A DNA stretch of 64,000 nucleotides from contig NZ_SSYA01000002.1 in assembly GCF_004917065.1 (NCBI RefSeq), positions 186,001 through 250,000 of the forward strand, written 5' to 3'. This DNA comes from Geomonas ferrireducens. GTDB lineage: Bacteria > Desulfobacterota > Desulfuromonadia > Geobacterales > Geobacteraceae. The notes beneath the pieces were generated by a model. The model saw nothing but the letters and a program-made list of their open reading frames with translations. It searched no databases and was not told the origin of the DNA. Made by a program: the position numbers and the translations under genes. Of this stretch, positions 11,243 through 24,239 are shown piece by piece; within the stretch, counting starts at the first letter, position 1; each line of letters starts with the position of its first letter.

Positions 11243-14056
11243 ATGGACTACTCTCTTAAGGAGTTGCTTGACGTCCCGAGGTTGCACGAACTGCTCCGTT
11301 CCTTCAACGAGATCTACCATATGCCTTCCGCGGTGGCCGACGCTGAAGGCAACATCCTCACCTCTATCGCCTGGCAGGACATCTGCCGCAGGTTTCACCG
11401 CATGAACCCCGAGCTGCGCAAGTTCTGTCTCGAGGAACAGCTGCGCAAGAGTGCTCCATGTAAAACGGGTGGGCATTTGATGCACCGCTGTCCGATGGGG
11501 CTCGTGGATGTCGCGGCCCCGATCGTCGTGGACGGACGTCACTTGGGTGACGTCTTCGTCGGGCAGCTTTTCACTTCCCCGCCGGACGAGTCCCGCTTCA
11601 TCCAACAGGCGAGGCACTACGGCTTTGACGAAGCGGACTACCTGGCGGCCATCCGGAAGGTTCCCCTGTTCAGCGAGGCGGACCTGCACAATAACCTGAA
11701 CTTCATCCACGCCCTGGCGCAGATGCTGGCCGAGCAAGGGGTGCAGAACAAGCGGAGGAAGGAGGTCCAGGACGCGCTGCATCGCAGTGACCTCATGTTC
11801 CGCTCCGTAATCGAGTCATCCCCCATTCCGATCGCCATGAACGACGGTAGCGGCAAGATCCTTTATCTGAACCGGTGCTTCAGCGACGTATTCGGCTATA
11901 CCGTCGAGGACGTTCCGACGCTTGAGAGTTGGTGGCCCCTTGCCTACCCCGACCCGGACTACCGGAGCAAAGTCGCCTGCGCCTGGAAGCAGAAACTGCA
12001 AGAAGCGCAGGTCTCCGGCCGTCCCTTCGCTCCTCTTGAGGCGGACATCGTCTGTAAGGACGGTTCTACCCGTACCACGCTTTGCAGCGCTGCCTCGCTT
12101 GTGGAAAGCTTCAACGGGACCCATGTTGTCTTTCTCTACGATGTCACCGAGCGCAAAAGAGCGGAGGAAAGGCTGGCCGAGAGCGAGGAAAATTATCGCT
12201 GTATTTCCCAGATCACCTCCGACTTCGTCTATAAGTGCTCACGGACCGGCGACAATCCGTACCGTGTGATCTGGGCCGGAGGCGGGCTCAAGTTCATCTC
12301 CGGCTACAGTGCCCAGGAGATCTGCGACATAGGGTGCTGGATGGGATCGGTGCATTCGGAAGATCGCGACCGGGTCATGTCGCACATGATGGCGATGCGC
12401 CCGGGAGAGCAGGACGTGATCGAGTTCAGGATGATCAGTAAAAATGGGGAGGTGCGCTGGGTCTCCGAGACGAGTAGCTGTACTGTCGGGCAGGCGGAAG
12501 GCGAGTTGGTGCGCTACGGCGCGTCGAGGGACGTGACCGAGATGAAGCAGGTCGAGGCGAAGCTCGAGATGATCCGGATCAGCGTCGACGCCGCCTCCGA
12601 CGCCATCTACTGGATTCGCGGGGACGGCCGTATCATAGACGTGAACCCCGCCGCCTGTCGCAGCGTCGGGTACACACGCGAAGAAATTATGGGGATGCGG
12701 GTATGGGATCTCGACATCCAGCACAAGGAGGACGCCTGGCTCAAGCACTTCGAGGAGTTGCGCAGCCGGGGCACCATGGTGTTCGAATCCATACATAAAA
12801 CCAAGGACGGCGGCACCGTACCCATCGAGGTCGTGGCCAACTACGTTCACTTCGATCACCAGGAACTAAACTGCGCCTTCGTCCGTGACATCGCCGAGCG
12901 CAAACAGGCGGAGCAGGAGCGGCAACGGCTTCAGGCACAGAAGCTCGAGAGCCTGGGCACCCTGGCCGGCGGCGTCGCCCATGATTTCAACAACATCCTG
13001 ACCTCCATCATCGGCAACGCCGACCTCGCTATGATGCAGCTTCCCCCTGAATCTCCCGTACTTGGAAACCTGCAACGCATCGAGAAATCGGCCGCGAAGG
13101 CTGCCGATCTGGCCAGGCAGATGCTGGCGTACTCGGGCAAGGGGAAGTTCCTCGTGCAGTCACTGGACCTCTCCAGGCTGATCGAAGAGATGGAGGGAGC
13201 CATCAGGGACGCCGTACCGGAGCCGGTGCAACTGCGTTATCAACTGGCTTCGTCGCTCCCCCCAGTCGACGCGGATCCCGGCCAGATCCGCCAGGTCATC
13301 GTGAACCTTGTGCGCAACGCCGCCGAAGCGATAGGGGACAGGGATGGGGTGATCGAACTCTCCACCGGGGCTCAGTACTGCGACGGCGGTTTCTTCCAGG
13401 ATGGCTGGCCCGTGCACCCCGGAGGTCAAGGGCGCTACGTATTCATCGGGGTCTCCGACAACGGCTGCGGCATGGACCAGGAGACTGCGGGACGGATATT
13501 CGATCCCTTCTTCAGCACCAAGTTCACCGGCAGGGGGTTGGGGATGGCTGCGGTGATGGGGATCGTCAGGGGGCACCGGGGCGGCATCAAGGTGCACAGC
13601 GAGCCGGGGGCGGGAACTACGATACGCGTCTTTCTTCCCGCCGCGCAGGAAGGCCCCAAGGTTGCAGACCCTGCCGGGGGGACCGGGCTTTGGCGGGGGC
13701 ACGGGAGAGTGCTGCTCGTGGACGACGAGGACGAGGTGCGCAGCGTGGGGGCGGAACTCCTGAAAGCGCTCGGCTTCACCGTCGTCACAGCTGCCGACGG
13801 GGAGGAGGCGGTACAGCGTTTCAGCGAGAGCCGTGACTTCAGCTTCGTCTTCCTCGACCTGACCATGCCGCGCATGGATGGGGAGCAGTGTTACCGCGCG
13901 TTGCGTTCCATCGAGCCCGAGGTGAAGGTGGTCATCGCCAGCGGTTACAGCGAACGGGAGGTGGCAAGGAAGTTTGCCGGCGAAGCGGTGACCGGGTTCA
14001 TGCAGAAGCCGTACAGCCTTGCATCGCTGCGCGACGCGGTGCGGAAACTTCAGTGA
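11243..14056 (+). CDS. Hybrid histidine kinase with PocR sensory domain and PAS repeats
   Basis: 937 aa, soluble by appearance (no membrane segment). Residues about 5-170 match the PocR ligand-binding domain (LLRSFNEIYHMPSAVADAEG, KTGGHLMHRCPMGLVDVAAP, with Cys/His residues). Three PAS modules follow (about 185-300, 310-440, 445-560). The dimerisation helix LAGGVAHDFNNILTSIIGN puts the phospho-accepting histidine at residue 580; the ATPase part has VIVNLVRNAAEAIG and GRGLGMAAVMGIV. A receiver domain from about 820 (RVLLVDDEDEVRS) has its phosphorylated Asp at 872 (FLDLTMPRMDG). PocR domains are thought to bind small hydrocarbon derivatives; the ligand here is unknown. No output regulator is adjacent; the receiver may pass phosphate on elsewhere. 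Confidence 0.93.
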   Translation: MDYSLKELLDVPRLHELLRSFNEIYHMPSAVADAEGNILTSIAWQDICRRFHRMNPELRKFCLEEQLRKSAPCKTGGHLMHRCPMGLVDVAAPIVVDGRHLGDVFVGQLFTSPPDESRFIQQARHYGFDEADYLAAIRKVPLFSEADLHNNLNFIHALAQMLAEQGVQNKRRKEVQDALHRSDLMFRSVIESSPIPIAMNDGSGKILYLNRCFSDVFGYTVEDVPTLESWWPLAYPDPDYRSKVACAWKQKLQEAQVSGRPFAPLEADIVCKDGSTRTTLCSAASLVESFNGTHVVFLYDVTERKRAEERLAESEENYRCISQITSDFVYKCSRTGDNPYRVIWAGGGLKFISGYSAQEICDIGCWMGSVHSEDRDRVMSHMMAMRPGEQDVIEFRMISKNGEVRWVSETSSCTVGQAEGELVRYGASRDVTEMKQVEAKLEMIRISVDAASDAIYWIRGDGRIIDVNPAACRSVGYTREEIMGMRVWDLDIQHKEDAWLKHFEELRSRGTMVFESIHKTKDGGTVPIEVVANYVHFDHQELNCAFVRDIAERKQAEQERQRLQAQKLESLGTLAGGVAHDFNNILTSIIGNADLAMMQLPPESPVLGNLQRIEKSAAKAADLARQMLAYSGKGKFLVQSLDLSRLIEEMEGAIRDAVPEPVQLRYQLASSLPPVDADPGQIRQVIVNLVRNAAEAIGDRDGVIELSTGAQYCDGGFFQDGWPVHPGGQGRYVFIGVSDNGCGMDQETAGRIFDPFFSTKFTGRGLGMAAVMGIVRGHRGGIKVHSEPGAGTTIRVFLPAAQEGPKVADPAGGTGLWRGHGRVLLVDDEDEVRSVGAELLKALGFTVVTAADGEEAVQRFSESRDFSFVFLDLTMPRMDGEQCYRALRSIEPEVKVVIASGYSEREVARKFAGEAVTGFMQKPYSLASLRDAVRKLQ

Positions 14057-14176
14057 GACTCAAACCTTGACGGGGCGCACTGTGTAAACGCTATAACGGT
14101 GATAGGTGCGCTTGAACCTCGTAGGAAATATGATATTTAATGCCATCTGAAAATCCTACCTACAGAGGTGATGGCA

Positions 14177-14584
14177 ATGGCGTATTTCGAGTGGACCGAC
14201 TCACTGAGTGTGAAAGTGAAGGAGATCGACGAACAGCACAAAAAACTTGTCGATATGTTGAACTCCCTGCATGACGCGCACATCGCGCGTATGGGGAAGG
14301 AGGCGCAGAAGGAGATCATCTCAAGCATGGTCAGCTACGCAAGAACTCACTTCGACGCCGAGGAGGAGTACATGCGCAGGCTGCAGTACCCGGCTCTCGC
14401 GGAGCACAAGGAAGAGCACGCCGCATTCGCGGAGAAGGCGCTCGAACTTCAGGAAAGGGTCGACAACGCAGGACTCATCTTTACCGTGGAAATTCTCGAA
14501 TTCCTCAAGCGCTGGCTGCAGGATCACATCCAGGGAACGGACATGAAGTACACCTCCCATTTCAACGCCTGCGGCGTCTGCTAG
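14177..14584 (+). CDS. Bacteriohemerythrin
   Basis: 135-aa oxygen-binding di-iron protein. The ligand pattern is complete: [12 protein letters not shown] (H), [10 protein letters not shown] (H...E), [10 protein letters not shown] (two H) and [12 protein letters not shown] (H...D). Start [12 protein letters not shown] is chosen because GAGGTG lies 6 bases upstream; codons at 14168 (GTG) and 14171 (ATG) are in frame but overlap that site. Roles known for such proteins include oxygen sensing, storage or protection of oxygen-sensitive enzymes. Not fused to a signalling domain. Ends just before a bidirectional terminator shared with yhbY. Confidence 0.94.
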   Translation: MAYFEWTDSLSVKVKEIDEQHKKLVDMLNSLHDAHIARMGKEAQKEIISSMVSYARTHFDAEEEYMRRLQYPALAEHKEEHAAFAEKALELQERVDNAGLIFTVEILEFLKRWLQDHIQGTDMKYTSHFNACGVC

Positions 14585-14601
14585 CCTTTTTCCTTCCGAA
14601 C

Positions 14602-14637
14602 AAAAAAGCCTCCCTGCCGGAGCGGGGAGGCTTTTCT
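14602..14637. terminator. Bidirectional terminator between hemerythrin and yhbY
   Basis: Stem AAGCCTCCC...GGGAGGCTT with A-run on the left and T-run on the right, so it can stop transcription from both converging genes. Confidence 0.9.
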
Positions 14638-14658
14638 TGCCCTTGGTGGCTGCCTAAG

Positions 14659-14955
14659 CTACTTCACTTTGGGAAGTTCCAGCTTCGGCTCCTTTGCCGG
14701 CTTATAAAGGAGCATGGTGCGCCCGAGCACCTGGGCGAGCTCAGCCTCACAGGCGGTGCACAGCTCCTCCGCGACGCTATGGCGGTCCATGAGGCAGCTC
14801 TCCAGCACCTTCACCTTGATGAGCTCGTGAGCCGCCAGCGCCTCGCTCGTCTCGTGGATCAGCGCCTCGCTCACGTCGCTCTTGCCTACTTGTATCACCG
14901 GTTTCAGCCCGTGTCCGAGCGCACGGAGAAATCTCTTCTGTTTTCCTGTCAACAT
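14659..14955 (-). CDS. yhbY: YhbY/CRM-domain RNA-binding protein
   Basis: 98-aa protein with the CRS1/YhbY (CRM) fold: MLTGKQKRFLRALGHGLKPV, IQVGKSDVSEALIHETSEAL and the C-terminal VLGRTMLLYKPAKE. The family binds pre-50S ribosomal particles. AAGGAAG precedes the start; a GTG immediately upstream is an alternative. Alone on its strand, convergent with the hemerythrin gene. Confidence 0.92.
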   Translation of the reverse strand: MLTGKQKRFLRALGHGLKPVIQVGKSDVSEALIHETSEALAAHELIKVKVLESCLMDRHSVAEELCTACEAELAQVLGRTMLLYKPAKEPKLELPKVK

Positions 14956-14958
14956 CAC

Positions 14959-15248
14959 GTCTTCCTTTGTCCTCGATGCACTATGCCGCTCTCAGCGGTT
15001 GCCCGAGTCAATAAATTCCCTTACGGTCCGAGCCTTATAGCATTTTGCCGCGACTATGGCAAGGGCAGGGGAGGGGCACCCAAAAAGCATTGCCACAGAG
15101 GACACAGAGGCTCACAGAGTACAGGGAGTAAGTCACAGTCATCGACTTTCTCTTTGGCCACTCTATGACCTCCGCGGCCGTCGCTTTATCTTACCCTGTT
15201 TATTGTGAAATCTTAATCTAAATCTTTGTGTTTTACCTCCTCTTTTCC
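14959..15248. other. Intergenic region with a 'cacagagg'-type repeat
   Basis: No convincing gene. Around 15090-15175 a stretch built on CCACAGAGGACACAGAGG and CTCACAGAGTACAGGGAG resembles short repeats dispersed in intergenic DNA of related genomes (recalled, not searched). The rest is AT-richer spacer leading into the pyrR promoter. Confidence 0.45.
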
Positions 15249-15277
15249 TTGACTCTGCGGACCCTCGATGCTACCTT
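15249..15277 (+). promoter_or_regulatory. Candidate promoter of the pyr operon
   Basis: TTGACT (15249-15254), 17-base spacer, TACCTT (15272-15277). The -10 is weak, but its position would give a leader of about 180 nt that contains the PyrR element and attenuator described below. Confidence 0.45.
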
Positions 15278-15302
15278 GTCTCAAATTTATCGTTGCCTTT
15301 TA

Positions 15303-15402
15303 AATTAGCCCCGTGAGGTTAGCAAAGGTGAAGCATAAAGCACTCTTTTACTATTTAAAAGAAGAGCCTTTTCGCCCACCTGCGCGGAAAGGCTTTTTTA
15401 AT
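15303..15402 (+). promoter_or_regulatory. PyrR-binding leader with attenuator terminator
   Basis: The segment AGCCCCGTGAGGTTAGCAAA (15306-15325) fits the conserved PyrR RNA target (CC-NGNGAGG-loop followed by G/A-rich sequence). About 40 bases on, AGCCTTTTCGC pairs with GCGGAAAGGCT (11 bp with one G-T pair, 15366-15396) and is followed by T6: an intrinsic terminator placed before pyrR. In the known mechanism UMP-bound PyrR stabilises its target hairpin, which lets the terminator form and shuts the operon off when pyrimidines are plentiful. The first gene downstream is pyrR itself, which supports the call. Confidence 0.72.
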
Positions 15403-15449
15403 TACGCGCCCCGGCGCAACACTTTCACGACAGGCGCTTACGCCGATGA

Positions 15450-15995
<546 letters not shown>

Positions 15996-16099
15996 CTGCT
16001 TCCTCACCCGCAAAGGGGGGAGAGCTGTTTGTGATTGTCTGATCGTTTCAACGCGCCTCGCACGGTGCATGGCGTAAAACTTGTTTCTTGGGGGGGACC

Positions 16100-17032
16100 A
16101 TGGGTTTTCGGCACAAAGACATCATTGCCCTGAAGGATCTGAACAAAGAGGAGATTCAGCTGCTCCTCGACACGGCGGACAGTCTCAGCGAGATCAACCG
16201 TCGGGACATCAAGAAGGTGCCGACCTTGCGCGGCAAGACGGTGATCAACCTCTTCTACGAGGCTTCCACCAGGACCCGCACCTCCTTCGAGATCGCCGCG
16301 AAAAGGCTCTCCGCCGACGCCGTGAACATCACCGCGTCGACCAGTTCCGTCACCAAGGGTGAGACCCTTTCCGACACCGCAAACAACCTCCTCGCCATGA
16401 AACCCGACATCATCGTGATGCGCCACTCCATCTCCGGCGCGCACGAGTACCTCGCCAAAAGGGTCTCCTGCTCCGTGATCAACGCGGGTGACGGCGCCCA
16501 CGAGCACCCCTCCCAAGGGCTTTTGGACATGCTCACCATGCGTCAGAAGTTCGGCAAGCTCGAAGGGCTCAAAGTCGCCATCGTCGGCGACATCACCCAC
16601 AGCCGCGTTGCCCGCTCCGATATCTACGGGCTCACCACCATGGGCGCCCATGTTTTTCTCGCCGGTCCCCCGACCATGATGCCGATCGGCATCGAGCGTC
16701 TTGGTAACGTCACCGTCTGCAAGGACATGCGCGAAGCGGTGGACCAGGCCGACGTCGTGATGATGCTGAGGATCCAGCTTGAGCGTCAGGGGAAAACCCT
16801 GCTTCCCAGCATGCGGGAATACGCGCGCTATTTCGGTCTGAACCCCGCCGTGCTGGCTCTCGCGAAGAAGGATGCCATCGTCATGCATCCCGGCCCGATC
16901 AACCGCGGCGTGGAGCTCTCCTCCTTCGTTGCCGACTGTGACCAGTCGCACATCCTGAAGCAGGTGGAAAACGGCGTGGCGGTCCGTATGGCCATGCTGT
17001 ATCACGTCTGCGGCGGCGAGCCGGTGGAATAG
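16100..17032 (+). CDS. pyrB: Aspartate carbamoyltransferase catalytic chain
   Basis: Joins carbamoyl phosphate and aspartate, the committed step of pyrimidine synthesis. 310 aa. The carbamoyl-phosphate site [19 protein letters not shown] is present, as are [19 protein letters not shown] and [13 protein letters not shown]. The ATG at 16100 is preceded by GGGGGG. No pyrI regulatory chain is nearby, consistent with the pyrR-controlled class. About 105 bases after pyrR. Confidence 0.97.
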   Translation: MGFRHKDIIALKDLNKEEIQLLLDTADSLSEINRRDIKKVPTLRGKTVINLFYEASTRTRTSFEIAAKRLSADAVNITASTSSVTKGETLSDTANNLLAMKPDIIVMRHSISGAHEYLAKRVSCSVINAGDGAHEHPSQGLLDMLTMRQKFGKLEGLKVAIVGDITHSRVARSDIYGLTTMGAHVFLAGPPTMMPIGIERLGNVTVCKDMREAVDQADVVMMLRIQLERQGKTLLPSMREYARYFGLNPAVLALAKKDAIVMHPGPINRGVELSSFVADCDQSHILKQVENGVAVRMAMLYHVCGGEPVE

Positions 17033-17042
17033 AACCGAGAGG

Positions 17043-17184
17043 ACGTTCAACGTTCAACGTTCGACGTTAGGCTTTAGTCGAACCGGATGTTGAATCTTAA
17101 CTTTCCTGGAGTGAAGCAGCCGTTCCTCATTCGATGCCACGGGCAGGTCGGCATCTTGAACGTTGAACGTTGAACCTTGAACGG
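17043..17184. repeat. Intergenic element with GTTCAAC/GTTGAAC terminal arrays, copy 1
   Basis: About 140 bp between pyrB and pyrC. The left end is a row of 7-bp units (GTTCAAC) and the right end a row of the complementary GTTGAAC units, so the ends form an imperfect inverted repeat around a roughly 75-bp centre. A related copy in the opposite orientation lies at 20741-20865. No coding capacity. Confidence 0.7.
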
Positions 17185-17202
17185 GTTTAGGAGGGTATAA
17201 AG

Positions 17203-18477
17203 ATGAATCTTCTGATAAAAGGCGGGCGGGTGATCGATCCTTCGCAGGGGATCGACGAGACCATGGACATCCTCATCGCGGACGGCGTCATCCTGGAGTT
17301 GGGAAAGGGGCTCGGCTCCCCGGAAGGGTTCCAGGTGATCGACGCTTCCGGCCTACTGGTGACCCCGGGACTCATCGACATGCACGTGCACCTGCGCGAT
17401 CCGGGCCTCGAGTACAAAGAGGACATCGCCACCGGTAGCCGCGCCGCTGCGGCGGGCGGGTTCACCTCGGTCGCCTGCATGCCGAACACCTCTCCGGTGA
17501 TCGACAACAAGGCGGTTGCAAGCTACGTGGTCAACAAGGCCATGAGTGAGGCACTGGTGAACGTCTTCCCGGTCGGTGCCATCACCAAGGGAAGCAAGGG
17601 TGAGAGCCTGGCCGAGATGGGCGACCTGAAAGAGGCCGGCTGCGTCGCGGTTTCCGACGACGGCAAGCCCGTTTGCAGCACCGAACTCATGCGCCGCGCC
17701 CTCGAGTACGCGAAAGGGGTCGGCATCACCGTGATCTCCCACTCCGAGGATCTCGCTCTGGTCGGCGAAGGGGTGATGAACGAAGGGTTCGTCTCCACCG
17801 AGCTCGGCCTCAAGGGGATCCCCTGGGCTGCCGAAGACATCGCCGTGGCCCGCGAGGTGTACCTGGCTGAGTTCGCCGGCGCACCGGTTCACATCGCCCA
17901 CATCTCAACCGTAGGCTCCGCGCGCATCATCAGAAATGCCAAGGCGCGCGGCGTGAAGGTCACCTGCGAGACGGCGCCGCACTACTTCACCCTGACCGAC
18001 GAGGCGGTGCGCGGCTACAATACCAACGCCAAGATGAACCCGCCCTTGAGAAGCGACGCCGACGTCGCCGCGATGAAGGCAGGTCTTGCCGACGGCACCA
18101 TCGATGCCATCGCCACCGACCACGCTCCGCATCACCTGGACGAGAAGGACGTCGAGTTCAACCTCGCGCTGAACGGCATCGTCGGCCTTGAGACCTCGCT
18201 GCCGCTCTCCCTGAAGCTCGTCGAGGAGGGGGTGCTGGACCTTAAAGGGCTCGTCTCGGTAATGTCGTGCAACCCAGCCAAAATCCTCGGTATCGACCGC
18301 GGCACCCTGAGGGCTGGCGCGGTGGCCGATGTCACCATCATCGATCCGGCGAAAGAGTGGGACGTCGATGCGGCGAAGCTTGAGAGCAAGTCGAAGAACT
18401 CCCCGTTCATCGGCTGGAAGGTGAAAGGGAAGGCGGTGTACACCGTCGTCAAGGGTCAGGTGGTGTACCAGGCGTAA
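17203..18477 (+). CDS. pyrC: Dihydroorotase
   Basis: 424 aa, type I dihydroorotase, which cyclises carbamoyl-aspartate. Metal ligands: [17 protein letters not shown] near the N-terminus, [23 protein letters not shown] and [18 protein letters not shown] lies ahead of the ATG. The third pyr gene in the cluster, separated from pyrB by a repeat element. Confidence 0.97.
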   Translation: MNLLIKGGRVIDPSQGIDETMDILIADGVILELGKGLGSPEGFQVIDASGLLVTPGLIDMHVHLRDPGLEYKEDIATGSRAAAAGGFTSVACMPNTSPVIDNKAVASYVVNKAMSEALVNVFPVGAITKGSKGESLAEMGDLKEAGCVAVSDDGKPVCSTELMRRALEYAKGVGITVISHSEDLALVGEGVMNEGFVSTELGLKGIPWAAEDIAVAREVYLAEFAGAPVHIAHISTVGSARIIRNAKARGVKVTCETAPHYFTLTDEAVRGYNTNAKMNPPLRSDADVAAMKAGLADGTIDAIATDHAPHHLDEKDVEFNLALNGIVGLETSLPLSLKLVEEGVLDLKGLVSVMSCNPAKILGIDRGTLRAGAVADVTIIDPAKEWDVDAAKLESKSKNSPFIGWKVKGKAVYTVVKGQVVYQA

Positions 18478-18489
18478 TACCTCTCCACA

Positions 18490-18597
18490 CTCCTCCCCTC
18501 GGAGGGGGGAGGTCGGGAGGGGGGAAGGGGTGAAGTTGGTTGGAAGGAGATGCTACGCATCCCCCCTCCCTGTCCCTCCCCCTCCGGGGGCGGGAAC
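18490..18597 (+). repeat. GC-rich dispersed repeat (CTCCTCCCC family), copy 1
   Basis: About 105 bp with ends CTCCTCCCCTCGGAGGGGGG and TCCCCCTCCGGGGGCGGG, each nearly self-complementary, around a variable middle. The same family occurs at 38286, 52690 and 61843. It sits between pyrC and carA. Confidence 0.75.
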
Positions 18598-18678
18598 CAA
18601 ATTTCACCGGAAGAGACCACAGAGAAGATACGCGCCTCTTGGCGCGGCAGAAATATAAACGGATTCGGGAGAAGATAC

Positions 18679-19803
18679 ATGAAAGCAGTACTGGCTCTGG
18701 CGGACGGCCGGATTTTCAAAGGGAAGGCCTTCGGCGCAACGGGCGAAACGAGCGGCGAGGTGGTGTTCAACACCGCCATGTCCGGCTATCAGGAAGTGCT
18801 CACCGACCCCTCGTACAGGGGGCAGATGGTCACCATGACCTATACCCAGATCGGCAACACCGGGATCAACCCCGAGGACATCGAGAGCAACCAGCTCTAC
18901 CTCTCCGGCTTCATCGTCCGCGAGTACCTCGACTGCTACTCGAACTACCGCGCCACCATGAGCCTTGATGCCTACCTGAAGGAAAACGGCGTGGTCGGCA
19001 TCCAGGGGATCGATACCCGCGCGCTCACCCGGCACCTGCGCGACAAGGGCGCCCAGAACGGCATCATCTCCACCGTCGACTTCGACCCGGAGAGCCTGGT
19101 AAAAAAGGCGCGCGCCATTCCGTCCATGTCCGGCCTCGATCTCGCCACCGGCGTTACCTGCGATAAGCCCTACCACTGGACCCAGGGACTGTGGGACCTG
19201 CAGACAGGATACCCCGAGGTGGACCGCAAGGATCTCCAGTACAAGGTGGTCGCCTATGACTTCGGCATCAAGCTGAACATCCTGCGCTGCCTGGTTTCCG
19301 CCGGCTGCGACGTGACCGTCGTTCCTGCCACCTTCCCGGCCGAGTCGGCACTCGCCATGAACCCGGACGGCATCTTCCTCTCCAACGGCCCGGGCGACCC
19401 GGAGCCGATGAAGGAAGTAATCGAGATCATCAAGAAGTTCGTGGGCAAGAAGCCGATCTTCGGCATCTGTCTCGGCCACCAGCTGCTCGGCCTGGCCCTT
19501 GGCGGGCGCACCATCAAGCTCAAGTTCGGCAACCACGGCTCCAACCTCCCGGTCATGGACATGGCGACCAAAAAGGTGGAGATCACCGCGCAGAACCACG
19601 GCTTCTCGGTCGACATCCTCTCGCTGCAGAACGTGGCAGGGCTCGCCCACGAGAACCTGAACGACCAGACCGTCGAAGGAATGGCGCATAAGACGCTCCC
19701 GATCTTCTCGGTGCAGCATCACCCCGAGGCGTCTCCCGGACCGCACGACTCCCACTACCTGTTCAACAGGTTCGTGGAGCTCATGGAGAAGCATAAGGCG
19801 TAG
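18679..19803 (+). CDS. carA: Carbamoyl-phosphate synthase, small (glutaminase) subunit
   Basis: 374 aa. N-terminal domain starts MKAVLALADGRIFKGKAFGA; the class-I glutamine amidotransferase has the nucleophile in PIFGICLGHQLLGLALGG and the His-Glu pair in SVQHHPEASPGPHDS. Supplies ammonia to CarB. The chosen ATG at 18679 gives the family N-terminus; the longer open frame upstream runs through a repeat. Followed 20 bases later by a radical SAM gene and then carB. Confidence 0.97.
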   Translation: MKAVLALADGRIFKGKAFGATGETSGEVVFNTAMSGYQEVLTDPSYRGQMVTMTYTQIGNTGINPEDIESNQLYLSGFIVREYLDCYSNYRATMSLDAYLKENGVVGIQGIDTRALTRHLRDKGAQNGIISTVDFDPESLVKKARAIPSMSGLDLATGVTCDKPYHWTQGLWDLQTGYPEVDRKDLQYKVVAYDFGIKLNILRCLVSAGCDVTVVPATFPAESALAMNPDGIFLSNGPGDPEPMKEVIEIIKKFVGKKPIFGICLGHQLLGLALGGRTIKLKFGNHGSNLPVMDMATKKVEITAQNHGFSVDILSLQNVAGLAHENLNDQTVEGMAHKTLPIFSVQHHPEASPGPHDSHYLFNRFVELMEKHKA

Positions 19804-19823
19804 AAGGACGCGTCCTCAGGTTC

Positions 19824-20735
19824 ATGAAATATCTGGAACTATATGAAAGCGGCGAGCTGACCCGGCGCATAAAGGCCGCCTACGCCCGCCTCGCAGCATG
19901 CGACATCTGCCCCCACGCCTGCGGCGTGAACCGCCTGGCGGGAGAAACGGGGCTTTGCGAAAGCGGCAAAGAGGTGCGTATCGCCTCCGCCAACGTGCAC
20001 CGGGGGGAGGAGCCGCCGATCTCCGGAACCCGGGGCTCCGGCACCATCTTCCTGTCGGGCTGCACCCTGAACTGCAAGTTCTGCCAGAACTTCCCGATCA
20101 GCCAGCTTAGAAACGGAACCGATCTGACGGTGGGGCAGTTGGCCGACAAGATGGTGGGGCTGCAGAAAAAGGGCGTGCACAACATAAACTTCGTCACGCC
20201 GACCCATTTCACGCCGCAGATCCTGGCCGCCCTCTACCTAGCCATCCGCAAGGGGTTCAGGATTCCCATCGTGTGGAATACGAGCGGTTACGAGAGCCTC
20301 GAGACCATTGAGCTTCTGGACGGCGTGGTGGATATCTACCTGCCGGACATGAAGTACTGCTCGAATGAAGTGGCGGTAAGGCTCTCCGGCGCCAAGGGGT
20401 ACACCGAGGTGAACCGGCGGGCGCTTCCGGAGATGTTGAGGCAGGTTGGGCATCTTCAGTGTGACGATGACGGTATCGCGGTGCGCGGCCTGATCGTGCG
20501 TCACCTGGTGCTGCCTAAGGGGCAGGCGGGGAGTCCGGAAACCCTCGCGTGGATCGCGGAGAACTTAGGGACCGAGACCCACATCGCACTGATGAGTCAG
20601 TACTTCCCGGCGCACGCCGCCGCGCAGACGCCGGGGATAGAGAGAAGGATCACCCGCGAAGAGTACGCCGAGGCGGTCGACGCCCTGGAAGAACTGGAGC
20701 TGGAAAACGGGTGGGTACAGGAAGAACCGGAGTGA
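19824..20735 (+). CDS. Radical SAM protein of the PflA-like group
   Basis: 303 aa. The iron-sulfur motif is CTLNCKFCQN (CxxxCxxC), with an N-terminal extra cysteine set (CDICPHACGVNR and GLCESG) seen in pyruvate-formate-lyase-activating-enzyme-like proteins (COG1313 type). FVTPTHFTPQILAAL and LPDMKYCSNEVA are typical. Substrate unknown. It sits between carA and carB with short spacing, so it is probably co-transcribed with pyrimidine genes; a role in that pathway is not established. Confidence 0.85.
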   Translation: MKYLELYESGELTRRIKAAYARLAACDICPHACGVNRLAGETGLCESGKEVRIASANVHRGEEPPISGTRGSGTIFLSGCTLNCKFCQNFPISQLRNGTDLTVGQLADKMVGLQKKGVHNINFVTPTHFTPQILAALYLAIRKGFRIPIVWNTSGYESLETIELLDGVVDIYLPDMKYCSNEVAVRLSGAKGYTEVNRRALPEMLRQVGHLQCDDDGIAVRGLIVRHLVLPKGQAGSPETLAWIAENLGTETHIALMSQYFPAHAAAQTPGIERRITREEYAEAVDALEELELENGWVQEEPE

Positions 20736-20740
20736 GCAGC

Positions 20741-20865
20741 CGTTCAACGTTCTACGTTCAACGTTGAAGCAAAGTCATTCGATTTCCTGGCAATGGAACC
20801 GTACGGCTTCCTTAGCAAGGAAAGCAATTTTAACGCAGAACGTTGAACGCTGAACGTTGAACGTT
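20741..20865. repeat. Intergenic element with GTTCAAC/GTTGAAC arrays, copy 2
   Basis: About 125 bp between the radical SAM gene and carB, bounded by GTTCAACGTT-type units on the left and GTTGAACGTT units on the right. The centre (GGCTTCC..AGGAAAGCAATTTTAAC) aligns to the reverse complement of copy 1 at 17043-17184, so the two copies are in opposite orientations. Confidence 0.7.
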
Positions 20866-20888
20866 TTTAGATTAAGAGGGAGATTTAA

Positions 20889-24137
<3,249 letters not shown>

Positions 24138-24143
24138 CTGACC

Positions 24144-24172
24144 GGGGAGCGTCGAGTTGACGCTCCCTTTGC
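24144..24172 (+). terminator. Terminator after carB
   Basis: Perfect 9-bp stem GGGAGCGTC/GACGCTCCC with a 5-base loop and a short T3 tail, 6 bases after the carB stop. A second GC hairpin (GGGGGGCC/GGCCCCCC, 24194-24216) follows before greA. The short tail may allow partial read-through into greA. Confidence 0.6.
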
Positions 24173-24239
24173 AAATCCAGCTAGCAGTGCAACGGGGGGG
24201 CCGCCAGGCCCCCCTATAAGTTCACAAGGAGCAGAAGCG

